Shown here piece after piece: positions 1 through 11,087 of a DNA stretch of 64,000 bases. The notes below the pieces were generated by a model. The model was not told where the DNA came from. It was given only the letters and a program-made list of their open reading frames with translations, and ran no database searches. The translations under genes were made by a program, and so were the position numbers. How positions within the stretch are numbered: the stretch's first letter is position 1; the number at the start of each line of letters is the position of its first letter. The stretch spans positions 2,728,001 to 2,792,000 of the forward strand of contig NC_057385.1 of assembly GCF_016906535.1 (NCBI RefSeq). The letters run 5' to 3'. The DNA is from Rhizoctonia solani. Taxonomy: Eukaryota; Basidiomycota; Agaricomycetes; Cantharellales; Ceratobasidiaceae.

Positions 1-2153
1 AAACCCATCCGATATGCCTTGCAGCAGACTATCTATGGAGCCGACTACTACACTAGTGTCAGCTCCGATTCTCTTACTCCTGAAAAGGCGGCCACTCTTG
101 CAACAGGCAAGTTAAACGATGTGGCATCCTCTTTAGGTTCTTATTGTTCTTTCAGGTCAAGCATCCCTCACTGCAATCATCCCGGCTGCTCCTATTCCTG
201 TATCCGCCGTGCCCAAGCTCGACACATATACTCGCAAGCCCACCTCTATTCAGTCACTATGGTACAGTTCGCAAGGCCAAACTGTTTCGGGCATAACCGA
301 ACTCTCGTACGGTTCTCGCTGTAGCTTTGCTCCTACTTATGATAGCTCTGGCGCTACCGTGACTCGGTCCGAGGTAGATACTTTGGTGGCACGACGAATG
401 AAGGCCTCAAAGGCCTTCGGTCCCCCACCTCCCCTTCCGCCTCCCCTCTTGACTGATCGGATGCAGAAATGACAGACGGTGCCGCAAACCAGCAGGCTAA
501 AGTGGAATCCATTCATCCAGACCTCGTGCCCATCCCGGCAATCGATCCCAGCCTGGAACCACAATCCACATCCTCTTTGACACCTACCTCGGTACCCAAA
601 ATTGCATCAGTGCTCGACCCCACCCTTGATTCGGAGTTGTGCAGTGTTCTTGATACTGCCTTCCAAGAGCTCGCACTTGAAGATTCAATACGGGGGCTGT
701 TACAGTCAAATGCGCGTGCGATGACCCGACTTATTGACCTACAAAATGAGCGCTTCCAACGATGGGATCTCCGAAAGCCTGATCTCAAGGTGCTGGATGT
801 AGGTGAAGGAGAGGAACTGGAATTAGGTGAGTAGACTTAGTTTGGAACATGTATGTGCCAACTACTGACCAACACACCCAGCCCGGTGCATTGAGAAAAC
901 GTTGGGACTCTTGACTTCGCTTCGGCCACGCACAATCCTATCTTCTATCTCCTCAGAGCCGACCTCGCTCATTCCATCTTCATCGGTGCTTCGTGCATTG
1001 CACCGTACTCTCCCATCTGAGCCCTCGCCTGGCTATCGTGGCACCCTCGACCCACGACGCGAGATGTCATTGAGCGATAACACAACGATCAAGATGGCGA
1101 ATGTCCCTCCCCCTGTTCCTGCCCCGCCAAATGTTGGGACGCCTCGCCAAGCTGTGCCTCCGCTTGCTGCAGCTCCTGCTCGACCTACGTACTCTACCCC
1201 TGCGGCAGCAGGGTCCTCGTATTACAGCCAACAACCAGGGTACCCCCAAACTCCAGTTGGACAGTACCCACAGGCACAAGTTCAGCCCCAGGGCGCGTAT
1301 CCCCAAGGACAGTATGCTGGGTATCAACAACAGCAGCAACAACAACAACAGCAACCACAGCAAGGTCAATATTCTGCTCAATACCCGGCAGCTCAACAAG
1401 GGCAATATCCATGGCGACAGCACAGGCTCAACCCCCGGCCGGGCAGGCTCAGTATCCTTACCCGTATAACTACCCAACTGCACAACCTGGAGCTTATCCT
1501 CAGGCTGGATATACACCTGCTCAACCTGGAGCGGCTGCGTACCCTGCTCCGACGCCAGGGCAAAACCCTGCATATCCTGCTCAACCACAACCTGGCGCGT
1601 ATCCAAATCCTGTTCAACCCACAGCTTACCCGTCTACAGGCCAGACCGCTTATCCCACGCCGGGTCAGGCTGCGACCTATCCAACTCCAGCAGTAACGTA
1701 TCCCGCTCAGGCAGCCGTGACCTACCCTGCTCCCACACCTGGAACAACAAACACTCCTCGGGTGATCACGAATATGATCAAGCCTGCCGCACAAGGCGTC
1801 TGGTCTCCAGGCCAAGGATACACCCCTGCACCAGCAAGCGCAGCTCCTGGAGGATACAATACAGGGTACAATCCTGCGGTTGGAGGTGTGCAACCTCAAT
1901 ATCCGGGTACGCCTGGGACCGGTGCACCATATTCGCCTTCTCCTACTAGTACCTACGCTGCTACACCTGTAAAACCTACTGTTCCTCTCAGAAGTGCCAT
2001 TCCGCCCCATGTGCGATCTACTCCGGGGACACCAGCTAGCCCGTCGACATATTTGCCAGGTACTGGTGGTCATACACCGTGCCTGCTGTCGGAGCTGCTC
2101 CGTACGCCCCGTGGAATGGGCAAGGAACGCCTAGCACCCCTCGAGCTAACTGA
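1..2153 (+). CDS. 3' part of uncharacterised protein with Tyr/Pro/Gln-rich tail
   Basis: The gene runs in from the left edge, so its N-terminus is missing. I do not recognise the family. The first part reads as folded protein (YGADYYTS, SIQSLWYSSQG, GITELSYGSR); a middle acidic helical stretch follows (LDLQNERFQRWDLRKP-like, about 720-790). The C-terminal third is low complexity: a Gln run from CAA/CAG codons at 1324-1357, then many Tyr-Pro units (QYPY, AYPQ, TYPA) up to about 1730. An intron at 827-881 fits phase exactly. Other joins are less clear: a 19-nt GT-AG gap at 137-155, a weak-donor intron at 420-475, a possible intron 1365-1420, and a frame change near 2060. I end the gene at the TGA at 2151-2153, before a pyrimidine-rich UTR. 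A nuclear or chromatin role is conceivable but not shown. Confidence 0.6.
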
Positions 2154-2577
2154 GCGACATGTATACAATGTATTGACCAGATACGTAATTGTTACTTTTC
2201 GATTCTGGTCGTCTTTCTTTTTCTTTTTCTTTCTTTCTCTCTCTTTTTCGTTGTTGATACTTCTGCCTTCCTGGCCTGGCTTGGGCCAATCGTTCCTTTG
2301 TCTCTTTGAACTATCATTTTTTCTCCATTGATATGGCCTGCTTTTGATTTTATATGGGAGGTTTTGTAATAATCGATATATGCGGTAGACACCAAAGTTT
2401 GAGAGATGTGTTGTGCCCGATCTACTTTATGTCATCCGCCGATCGTCGGTGAGATGCGAATGTCGATCGAAGTATGAGCCCGATACTCGGATTTTGGAGA
2501 GCCGTGTGGCGGGGCTGGTTTTCACCTTTGACTACCACCTTCGAGCGCACAACAGTTTCTGCCTTCTGCCACTTAAA

Positions 2578-4370
2578 ATGCCCGAGTTACCTGGTGCGTA
2601 TTCGTCTCATAATCGGATCGGGAGAATCGAGCTAATTTGCGGACATTATAGAGGTTGAACGTGCAGCCAAGTTGACGCGTCATGTTGCGGTGGGCCGGAC
2701 GATCGACAAGGTTGAAACGCTTGAAGATACAATTGTGTATACTGGTGGAATCACACATGATGAGTTTGCAAGTCCTTTTCTCTTTTTCAACTCCCCATTT
2801 TAGGGCAACGAAAGTTGAAGCTGATGGGTTGTGGCGGCGGCAGGCGAAAGAAATCACAGGACGAAAGGTCTTGGATGTAGGTCGGTATGGCAAGTCTTTT
2901 ATATTGTGTTGGAAGGGCCGGGCAGAATGCCTGTACTGCATCTCGGGATGACGGGCATGGTACAGGTACAGTAAAGGATCATGGCACTATGCCAAGAATA
3001 GCTGACCATTCTGGGTAGGTAAAGGGTGAAGAACCTACCTGGTATCGTCGTAGAAACAAGGACTTGTCAGCAGACGTATGGCCCCCACCTCGGTTCCTCA
3101 AGGTACGTTTACATATTTTACTTTACTTGAATCATATTTGACCCCTACCCCCTTTGTCAGTTTATTATGCATTTTTCAGCCACTGATACCCAGCCTTCTA
3201 CCCAACTTGCTTTTATTGACGCCCGTCGGCTAGCTCGTATTCGACTCGCGCACGATCCGCTCAAGGAGCATCCTATTTCCGAGCTAGGGTTTGACCCGAT
3301 TCTATCTATGCCAGAACTTGACGAGTTCAAGGCTTTGGTTGTGAAACGAACCTGTCCTGTCAAGGCACTATTGTTAGACCAAAGTTTCAGTGCTGGGGTC
3401 GGGAACTGGGTCGCTGGTATGTCCTATTCTTCTTTGGTCGTACTATAGAATTGATAGCTATATCCCTTCAGATGAGATACTGTTTCAGTCACGAATTCAT
3501 CCGGAGCAACGAGCGAGCACGTTATCAGAAGCACAGCTTCAAGAAATGTATACTCAAACCAAGTCAGTTTGTGAAATTGCTGTTGCCGTAAATGCGGATT
3601 CCTCCCAATTTCCGAAAGATTGGCTGTTCAAATATCGATGGGTATGCAGGACTCAACGGCTCTATTGATACGCATCATCTAACCAGTGTATCCTTTTTAG
3701 GGGAAGGGAGAAAAGAACAAGACTGAAATGATACTGGTGAGCTTCTTATCCCCTCAACTTAAGTTTTTGATTTACTGAAAACAATACGGATTGTAGCCCA
3801 ACGGCGAAAAGGCCAAGCTCAAGTGGTTAACTGTTGGTGGACGGACTTCAGCACTAGTTGAGCAACTACAGAAGATGCCGGAAGGAGGTCGGGATAGAAC
3901 TAAAAAGGTACGTGGCTTCATAGATTAGTACAGGTTATTCTCACAAATTGAAAGCCTCATGCTGGACAAGACACCGACGAAGGAGATAAACAGCCTGGTA
4001 CCTCAAAGGCCGCTCCGACCAAGGTTGGCAAACGAAAGGCTGCTGCTAGAAGTGCCAAACAAGCGAATGATTCACCTGTGGAAGATGGTGACTCGTCGGA
4101 TTTAACATCCGTTGAAGATGAGCCTGAAGATAAAGGGGCCAAGCGGGTCCGTCGGACAGTGGTGCAAGTCGGAGGAAAATCCGCACGCAAGGGTTCGGTG
4201 AGTGGCTCACATGCTAGCCGGTGCCATTCATTTTTATTGAGCAGCGTGGTGGAACACAGGCGGCGACTTCATATACGCGAACAACCCGGAGTAAGATAAC
4301 CAAAGTTGCCGATAATACGTTACCAGAGAGCACGATAGGTCGGGAAAGGAAACGGTCGACTCGGAAGTAA
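2578..4370 (+). CDS. FPG1: Formamidopyrimidine-DNA glycosylase (Fpg/MutM family)
   Basis: Base-excision repair enzyme that removes oxidised purines and cleaves the abasic site. The start MPELPEVER is the family signature: after Met removal Pro2 is the catalytic nucleophile and Glu3 the general acid. It is split by an intron after codon 5 (exon 2 starts at 2652). Further blocks are LHLGMTGMVQ, EPTWYRRNKD, FIDARRLARIRL and the H2TH region with LLDQSFSAGVGNWVADEIL. The C-terminus has PNGEKAKLKW and TVGGRTSA with no CX2C zinc finger, as in plant and fungal 'zincless' members, then a Lys/Arg-rich tail to the TAA at 4368-4370. There are at least six introns. A one-base frame break in TTTT at 2897-2900 separates GRYGKS from YIVLEGPGRMP; one extra T would join them. 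The exon boundary near 2772-2820 is also uncertain. Confidence 0.92.
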
Positions 4371-5271
4371 ATTATGTCTTGTTGTCCTGGCTTCATATGC
4401 GCACATTGTCCGGCTCTTACTTCTTGTATTCCCATCTATAATTCACCATTATTTTGGATCAAAACCTGGATGTAGGCAGTAAATTATAAAACGAGCATAA
4501 TATTGGGGCGGTACGACTACTGCCCATTTGCTCGGGAAGCCACGGTACATTCAGCTTTTCAACAAACCAGTCCTCGTATGATCTAACTCTCGCTGTGCTC
4601 CAAAAATTTCCGAGAGTTTTCGCAATAAAAAAGACTGTTGGGTTGATCCATGGGTCCTTGTGAACCTCAGATATTCTCAGGATAATCGCATATACTCAGT
4701 TCGTGTACCTGTGCTTGGGGACGTGAGCCAATTGAACGGGTCCCCACAGGCCGCTCAAGCTTCTAGATCTATGCAATGAAACATAGAATAAGTTCTAGTA
4801 ATCCAAACTTCAATACGGCTCCAGCCTCGCTTTCAACTTTGTCCGTTTTTATTTAGTAGGCTGCTAGGAATTGAGTAGTCAGGGGGGGGGGCATTTGCAC
4901 ACCTAATATCTGTTTGTCATGCCAGAATGAATCTACCAGTTCCTTTAGGTAAAATAATTTATCCCCCAGACTGCTTGGTTTGGGTGCCCTTCGCATGCGT
5001 ATTTGGTCCGGCAACTTGATTGGAGTTACTCGGTGCATGCAAACGAAGTCACTATCAAATAAAGCAGCTATACCAATTTGGGTGCTCCAAATTATCATTT
5101 ATGTACTTCCAGTGCCTCCTTATGAATCAGTCGTCCACGGCCTCTGTCTGGTTGCAAGTTTTGGATCTGCTATGTGTTGCAGGAGCTGTGAACCCTTGCA
5201 GTTGTGTGGAATATCTCACGTGATCTGTGGACCCTCTCACTCACCCCTCAACTTTACTCGCCAATACTCAC
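4371..5271. other. Intergenic region, nothing recognised
   Basis: About 900 bp between the glycosylase stop and the POP1 start. Open frames here are short and unrelated to any family I know. A run of ten G lies at about 4882-4891. The last 50 bases (CTCACTCACCCC, then ACTCACATGG) look like a pyrimidine-rich fungal 5' leader for POP1. Confidence 0.5.
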
Positions 5272-8226
5272 ATGGCGCCCAAGGCCTCTGGTAGTCACCC
5301 CACGCCAAGTGCACTTGCACGAAAGCAAAAGGCCGACGCAGCACGGAATATACAAGTAGCAGCCCCTCCGTCACTTCCAAGTAACAGTTAGTAGCAAACT
5401 TGCATAAAGTCTGTGTGTCACCTTTGTAACTTTAACCAGGCATTGATGGACTTCCGGCTGCTCTTGACATTGAGCGATTTGCTCAGGTGAGAGAGAACCT
5501 TTATTTTGGTTGGGAACCAAAGTCCGTGTGCTCAAGAGTTCACTCTCAAGGCAAGGAGTTTTGAAATTGGTGCAATGCAATCTGCTATAAAGACTGCAAC
5601 GTACGTAGCTTTGATTTGGCTCTTATGAATATTCTCATTTTATATATTAGAGCAGCGGCATCGCATAGAGTTTGGCAAACGCTTCCTCGACATCTCCGCC
5701 GCCGAGCGGCCAGCCACGATGTACGAAGAGTTCCGGTCAGGTTAGAGAGAAAGCGAAATTGGAGGTACGTTTGCTATCTGAATTTCAGGTTTACCCGAAT
5801 ATTGACTGGGTACTTTAACTTAGATAGATCCAGTCAAACGTAAAAAGTTCCTTAAATTGCTCAAACGAAAGCGCCGCTTGCAAGTAATTCGGGACGGGCG
5901 GAAAGCTTCGCAAAACGTCAACGTAAGTCGTTGAACGACAGCATAAATAATCCCTCATATCTTGATGTATAGGTGAAAAAACATGGCTCGAAACCCATTT
6001 ATGGCATGCAAAGCGAATGCATGCAAGATATCTGGGGTTACCGATTGGTCAGTCATTTTAATCCGAGTGCTGACGTCTCAAACCCTATTTAAAGGCTGAA
6101 CGACCTACCGCAAAATCACATCGTCCTTCTCATCGCGCTGCAGTCACGGATCACATTAAATGACGTTTCTTATATGGCGACATTGGAAATTGCAGGTAAA
6201 CTAGATAGTATAGTTTCTATACTAAAACAATGTGTGACCTAGCGTGTTGGGCCATGGGCAGCACGGTTAGTGTTATCAAAAGGTCCGCTCTGTGGTCTTA
6301 CCTACTTCCGCAGTATACGTCAGGCGTCCGCACATGCCAAACTCATTTTTATGAGGTTGGGTCATGGCCTAGTGGTCTGATCGGGCCAGCTACGGCGTTC
6401 TGGAGATCAGAAGATACCGCTTTGAAGAAGGCCGAATCAGTAACCAGAGTTCTATGGATTCGCATGCACCCAGCCGTGGTGCAGAACGTGCTTTCATGCT
6501 TAAAAATTGCGTCAAGTCAAATACCCGAAAATGACCGACCCGAAATTGTCGATCTCTCAGGTGATATCAATGCGTTTGAACTTGTGGGACCGCGTACAAG
6601 TCAAGTCATACACGGCGCCCTGAAGCTTGCAAGCTCTGGCCTGAAGTCAAACAGGTATGGTAATTTCCTTGCATCTGAGACCCCCCCTTGAACAACACAA
6701 TATGGTTAGTTCTGGCAAGCTCGCAAACGCCCGGTCACCAGGAAACTTTTCGCCTGGGATCATTGCTGGGTTACTGTACATGACCCGCGTTTAAGGTAAG
6801 CTATAGCTAACATGTCTGGGACACTTGCCTCAGCATAATTTCAGTTATCCACCGCAAACTCTAAAGTGGATGAGACACATCCGTCAGCGGTGACTACTCT
6901 TGTCCCTCCTGATTCGAGGCTTGCTCGGTCAGAAATCTGGGAACAATCCGTTCGCGATGAACTTCGCACTCCTACATATAAGAAAGGACAGCTGGATCGG
7001 AGACGTTCAGAGGTAGGCATCGATTGCATACAAATATTCAGCACAATAACATCAGCACAGAATCTAGTGCCGGGCACTCAGCTTCGACCAACGAACAACG
7101 ATGACAAGATCCCACTTTTGCTATCCAGCATACGATTTCTTGTGGTCAAACCAATTCTACGACAAATCATGTCAGCTCGCAACCATTGCACGGCTGGACA
7201 ATCATACTACCTCCTTCGTGGTCTATGCCTTTCTTATCGAGCCTTACTCATACTGGAACTCGCGTTGTGGGGTTTGCGCAAGGCACACCAACGCTTGGAA
7301 ACCAAATCCCTTCACTTCCAGATGATTATGTTGGATGCTCAGCGTATACGACATGGCTACAAAACAAGCTCAAACGGAACGTGCAATGGGAACGAACCCA
7401 AAGGGGAAGCGCGTAAACTATGAGGCTTTGGGAACGGCATCTCCTTGGGTTTCGGATTGGGATGGTTTAGTGGGGGAGCATTCCCCAACTACTGATACCG
7501 CCATGGCAGATCTAATACCAGCAGACCACGGACCCGGTTCTTCCCCACCATTACCAGGAAACCTTGGCTCTTTTTATACTCGGATATGAACAAATTGGTT
7601 CAAAACTTGGCGGCAGCCCTGAAGAATCAGTCATCCCAACCTTCGCTACCGAAATTAACACCCAGAGGACCAAGCGAGGCCTATCTGCAATCAGCATTGA
7701 AATGGTGACCGAATTGTTTGGCACCGCTATGGTCGCTGTTCGTAGACATGCATGGTCGTGGGAACCCTCAAGACCGGGCCATATTGTACGGTTGTGAAAG
7801 TGACGACGTTGCCGCTTCCTGGAAGACTGGCATCGAGTCCAAGGAGGTACGTAGTCAACCTTTTCAAACAAAAGGATGCCCCTCACATAATCTATAGCTG
7901 GCCGCATCACCTTTCAGCCATCTTCCAATTCTTGGATATGTCACGTCGGGTGGATTCTCGCTTCAACTTGGTCGCGGGCATGGAATCGCTGTTGTTGGCC
8001 TGAAGCGTCTGATTGAAATGAGCAAAATATGGTTCGTGTGAATGTTTGGAGGCAGTCCTAGCTACTGACTGTATATTCCAGTCAAGGCAAGGTACTTGTT
8101 AGGGTACGAAACCTGAATAGTTGTAGCACCACTCGGCACAGTGACACTAGTTTGATGGCTCGATGGCTACCAGTGCCCTGGTACTCTTGCATTGAGAATG
8201 TTTATTTTCGGTGGCAATTAATGTGA
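5272..8226 (+). CDS. POP1: RNase P/RNase MRP subunit POP1
   Basis: Largest protein subunit of nuclear RNase P (tRNA 5' maturation) and RNase MRP (rRNA processing). It starts MAPKASGSHPTPSALARKQ. Recognisable blocks in order are: LPRHLRRRAASHDVRR; KTWLETHLWHAKRMHARY, the POP1 N-domain signature; KSHRPSHRAAV; the POPLD-type region with LIGPATAFW, RVLWIRMHPAVV and NAFELVGPRTSQVI; NLVPGTQLRP; and GWTIILPPSWSMPF with FTGTRV-like sequence. The C-terminal GYVTSGGFSLQLGRGHGIAVV and GKVLVRVRN motifs are typical of the family. At least ten short introns, for example 7845-7900. Anomalies: frame breaks near 6165 (AAA), 6768 (GGG) and 7402 (AAAGGGG), and an in-frame TGA at 7706-7708. It is therefore either a decaying copy or sequence with homopolymer errors; the second fits the rest of the window. 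Confidence 0.92.
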
Positions 8227-8346
8227 CATAACAACTTGACCAGATCTGTCCAATAAAGCGCCTGCCCAACAGTGTAAATGGAAGGATTGGGTGGCACCCA
8301 ATATCTTAATATACAAAACCGCGGCAACAAAATAAATAAATAAAAA

Positions 8347-8427
8347 TGACCACCGCAGGGCTCGAACCTGCAATCTCCTGATAGATACGAGTCGTAGTCA
8401 GACGCGATACCATTTCGCCAGGCGGCC
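8347..8427 (-). tRNA. tRNA-Arg(ACG): tRNA-Arg(ACG) with 9-nt intron, copy 1
   Basis: On the minus strand an 81-nt cloverleaf folds: acceptor GGCCGCC with GGTGGTC (two G-U pairs), discriminator A, D arm GCG/CGC, anticodon stem TCTGA with TCAGG, variable loop AGATT, T arm GCAGG-TTCGAGC-CCTGC. The anticodon loop is interrupted. Reading C-T-ACG-A, then 9 extra bases (CTCGTATCT), then A38 gives anticodon ACG at 8393-8395 and an intron at the canonical place between bases 37 and 38. ACG decodes arginine CGN codons after A34-to-inosine editing. No CCA is encoded, as expected for a eukaryote. Confidence 0.93.
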
Positions 8428-8632
8428 TTGGATATAGAACTTATTGAAATATTATCATCTGCAAAATTATTTACAACTTTGGTAATAAAAAGCATACAGC
8501 CAGTATTCAATTGTTATGTGCAGACGTCAAGTCGGGCATGTACAACACAATTATTTATGAAAAGGGAGGGAAAAAAACGAAGATTAAGATGCACACAAGA
8601 AACACTTCTACCTACTTCTATCTAACTATAAT

Positions 8633-10970
8633 TCAATACCTGTTCGAGGACCTCGACATGGCAAACACCACAATAATGACCACGCCCAAAAATCCAACAC
8701 TGGCGGGGAGAACCATGTCCCTGGGCACAACACCAAACAGCTTCTCCTCTTCGTGGGGGAAATTATGCGGGTGCGCATGCGCATGAGAGCTGATCGGAGT
8801 AGAAAGCTCGTGAACCGGGGTCGCGCCCCCCTTTTCGAGCAAGCGCGTCTCTTCCTGCGCGGCCTTGGCTGCTTCCTTGGCCTTCTTCTCCGCGTCCTGC
8901 TGGCCCGCCAGGTCCCAGGCCTTGCCTCCGTGGATGTACACAATCACACGGTCTTCCTTGGCCTGTCTAGCATGCCGGACCGCGTCCGCCACGTCCGAAT
9001 CAGAGGTAAGCTCGACCGTGTCCCCGTCCGAGTCGGTGTACGACATGGTAAAGTCGTGCGGCTCGGGATGGGGCGCGGATTCGGGAGCACCTTCCGGGAT
9101 TTCAAAGAACGGGTCCGACTCGAGTTTGCCGGCGATGATGTCCCTGAGGTTTTCAAAGTTGTCCTGGCGCGCTTGGAATCGGTGTGTGCGTCCGCTCGGA
9201 GTACGGAACTTGAACACGTAGGTGCCATCGTCTATGGGTTCGTAGGCCGGCATGGCCTCGAGGATGGAACTATGCTGGTGGTGGAGTTCTTCGATAACCG
9301 AGGCCGAGTCATTAGGATGGACTTCCGAGTGAGGCGAACGTCCGCCGTTGACACCCAGTCGACCAGGGTCAATATAGCTGGATGAAGTATCGTGGGGCAT
9401 ATTGGATCCCGAGACCGCAGATTCGTTGTCGTCACCTTGCTGGAACGAGTCAAAGAAGCGACCCCACATGGGGCCGATTCCTCTGTCTGATCACCACCAC
9501 TGAGCGAGTTTATCTAAAGATAGATGAATACCTTAGAGAACGGGGAAAGTCGCATACGGACCTGTTCCAGAGTTGCATACGTGAGTTTGAGCACATCTAC
9601 AATGGCAACGAGCTGCCATCCCTTCAACGACCGGCAAGTTCAAATACCTTCCGACTGGGAAAAGATAATATTGATAAAATGGCACAATAGCCAGTTAGAC
9701 CGCCACTCACCATACATCTTCTTGAGTGCGTCGTGAACAGTCATGGAAGGCTCGGCCACATCTGGGTGTGGGGTCATGACTCGGACGACACTACACCGAT
9801 TCGGATCGAGCCCTGCGGCAATAACACGCAATACAACGTCCTTGCTTGTAAAAATTCCGGCAATCTTGGGGGGACCGCCTTGAGAGGCTCCATTATACAC
9901 ACGGCTGTCGTTCGGTTCTCCTTCATGAGTTTGGCGCGTCGCGAACAGTGCTACGAGGGCTAACCGTCGCAGGCTGGGTGCGCGAGTCCATGACGGTGGT
10001 AAGGTCAGGAAGAGTTGTCTTTTCGCGCAGCGAGGCAACATAGGACATCATAGCCATCGCCTGTGGGTTCAAACCGTTGCCGAGCTCGGATTGGACGCCT
10101 TCAAGAGCAGCATGGAGCTTGGCCGAGGCCGAGGACCCACGTTCGAGCTTCTCAAGAGCTTCATGGAAAACTTTGGTGATATCGAGCAGACCGACGACAT
10201 TTCCCTCGTCATTGCATACTGGCTATTTATACTTGAGTGCAAAGTCGCAAAATAAAAGATCGAAAGTAGTCAACACACCAAGTGACGGAATCCACGCTGG
10301 ACCATGAGTTGAAGAGCCTCGGTTGCACTGGTAGTATCGCGGGTGACCATCGGACCCCTGGTCATGATTGACTGACCGGTGTCGTACGTGGATCGAGCCC
10401 CTCGGCGCTGACCTGGTCAACGAACGAGGGAGTGAGGTCAGCACCATTTGGGGAAATTTTAAAGTTTAGAGAACTCACTCGAAAGGCAAGATCTTTGGCG
10501 GTAAAGATGCCGCTAAGGCCCTCTTCGTCGTCGACAACGAGAACACAGTCTGTGCGTTTGGCAGCACAGAGCTGGCTGGCGTCGGATACGGTCATGTTCT
10601 CAGGCACGGTCAGTGCAGGACTGGGTCTGAGCGCTGCGACAGTGCCCTTGGCAGCCGTCGATTTGCCCGTCTTGCGTGAGCGCGGTACATTGGTGGATAT
10701 GGTGCGCTTGCGAGAGAGCTCTCCCTCGATCTTCTTCCTGATCGCCTAGATCCCCAGTCAATGACAGTCTAATCGAACAACAGATACGAGCAGTAGACCG
10801 ACCTCATCGCGTTTGTTCTGCTTTTTGCGGCTATCAGACATGTTGGCAGCGGACAAATTGCTCGCCATTCCACCAACTGAATGGTGTGGCGATGTCGGTC
10901 TGTCCGAATAGGGGCTCGCGCGGCTAGGAGACTGGATGTGCGAGGTCGACAACTGAGGAATTCGGGACAT
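8633..10970 (-). CDS. CBS-domain and PB1-domain membrane-anchored protein
   Basis: Starts MSRIPQLSTSH at 10970. After a Ser-rich N-terminus come CBS repeats: LCAAKRTDCVLVVDDEEGL with SGIFTAKDLAFRV, a second with VQRGFRHL and VVGLLDITKVFHEAL, then DAAKLMKENRTTAV with AGIFTSKDVVLRVIAAGLDP and a last one with VAIVDVLKLTYATLEQ. The C-terminal part holds a PB1 domain (TYVFKFRTPSGRTHRF to DDAVRHA-like, about 9000-9240), an Ala/Glu/Lys helix and one hydrophobic segment just before the stop (SVGFLGVVIIVVFAM), so probably a tail-anchored protein. The order CBS-PB1-TM matches fungal proteins related to S. pombe Mug70, whose biochemical role is unclear; CBS pairs usually bind adenosyl ligands. Frame breaks near 9625 (GGG/GG) and near 9897 (GTGTGT) interrupt the CBS part. 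Confidence 0.85.
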
Positions 10971-11087
10971 CTTTCACCGAGCACTAGTGCAGAGAAACAG
11001 GGTGTGGCACTCCGGTTTTATCCTAGTCGGAGGACCCTTATCAAAATTACTGCACCTGGCTTACACATAATTACACCATAAAATACA

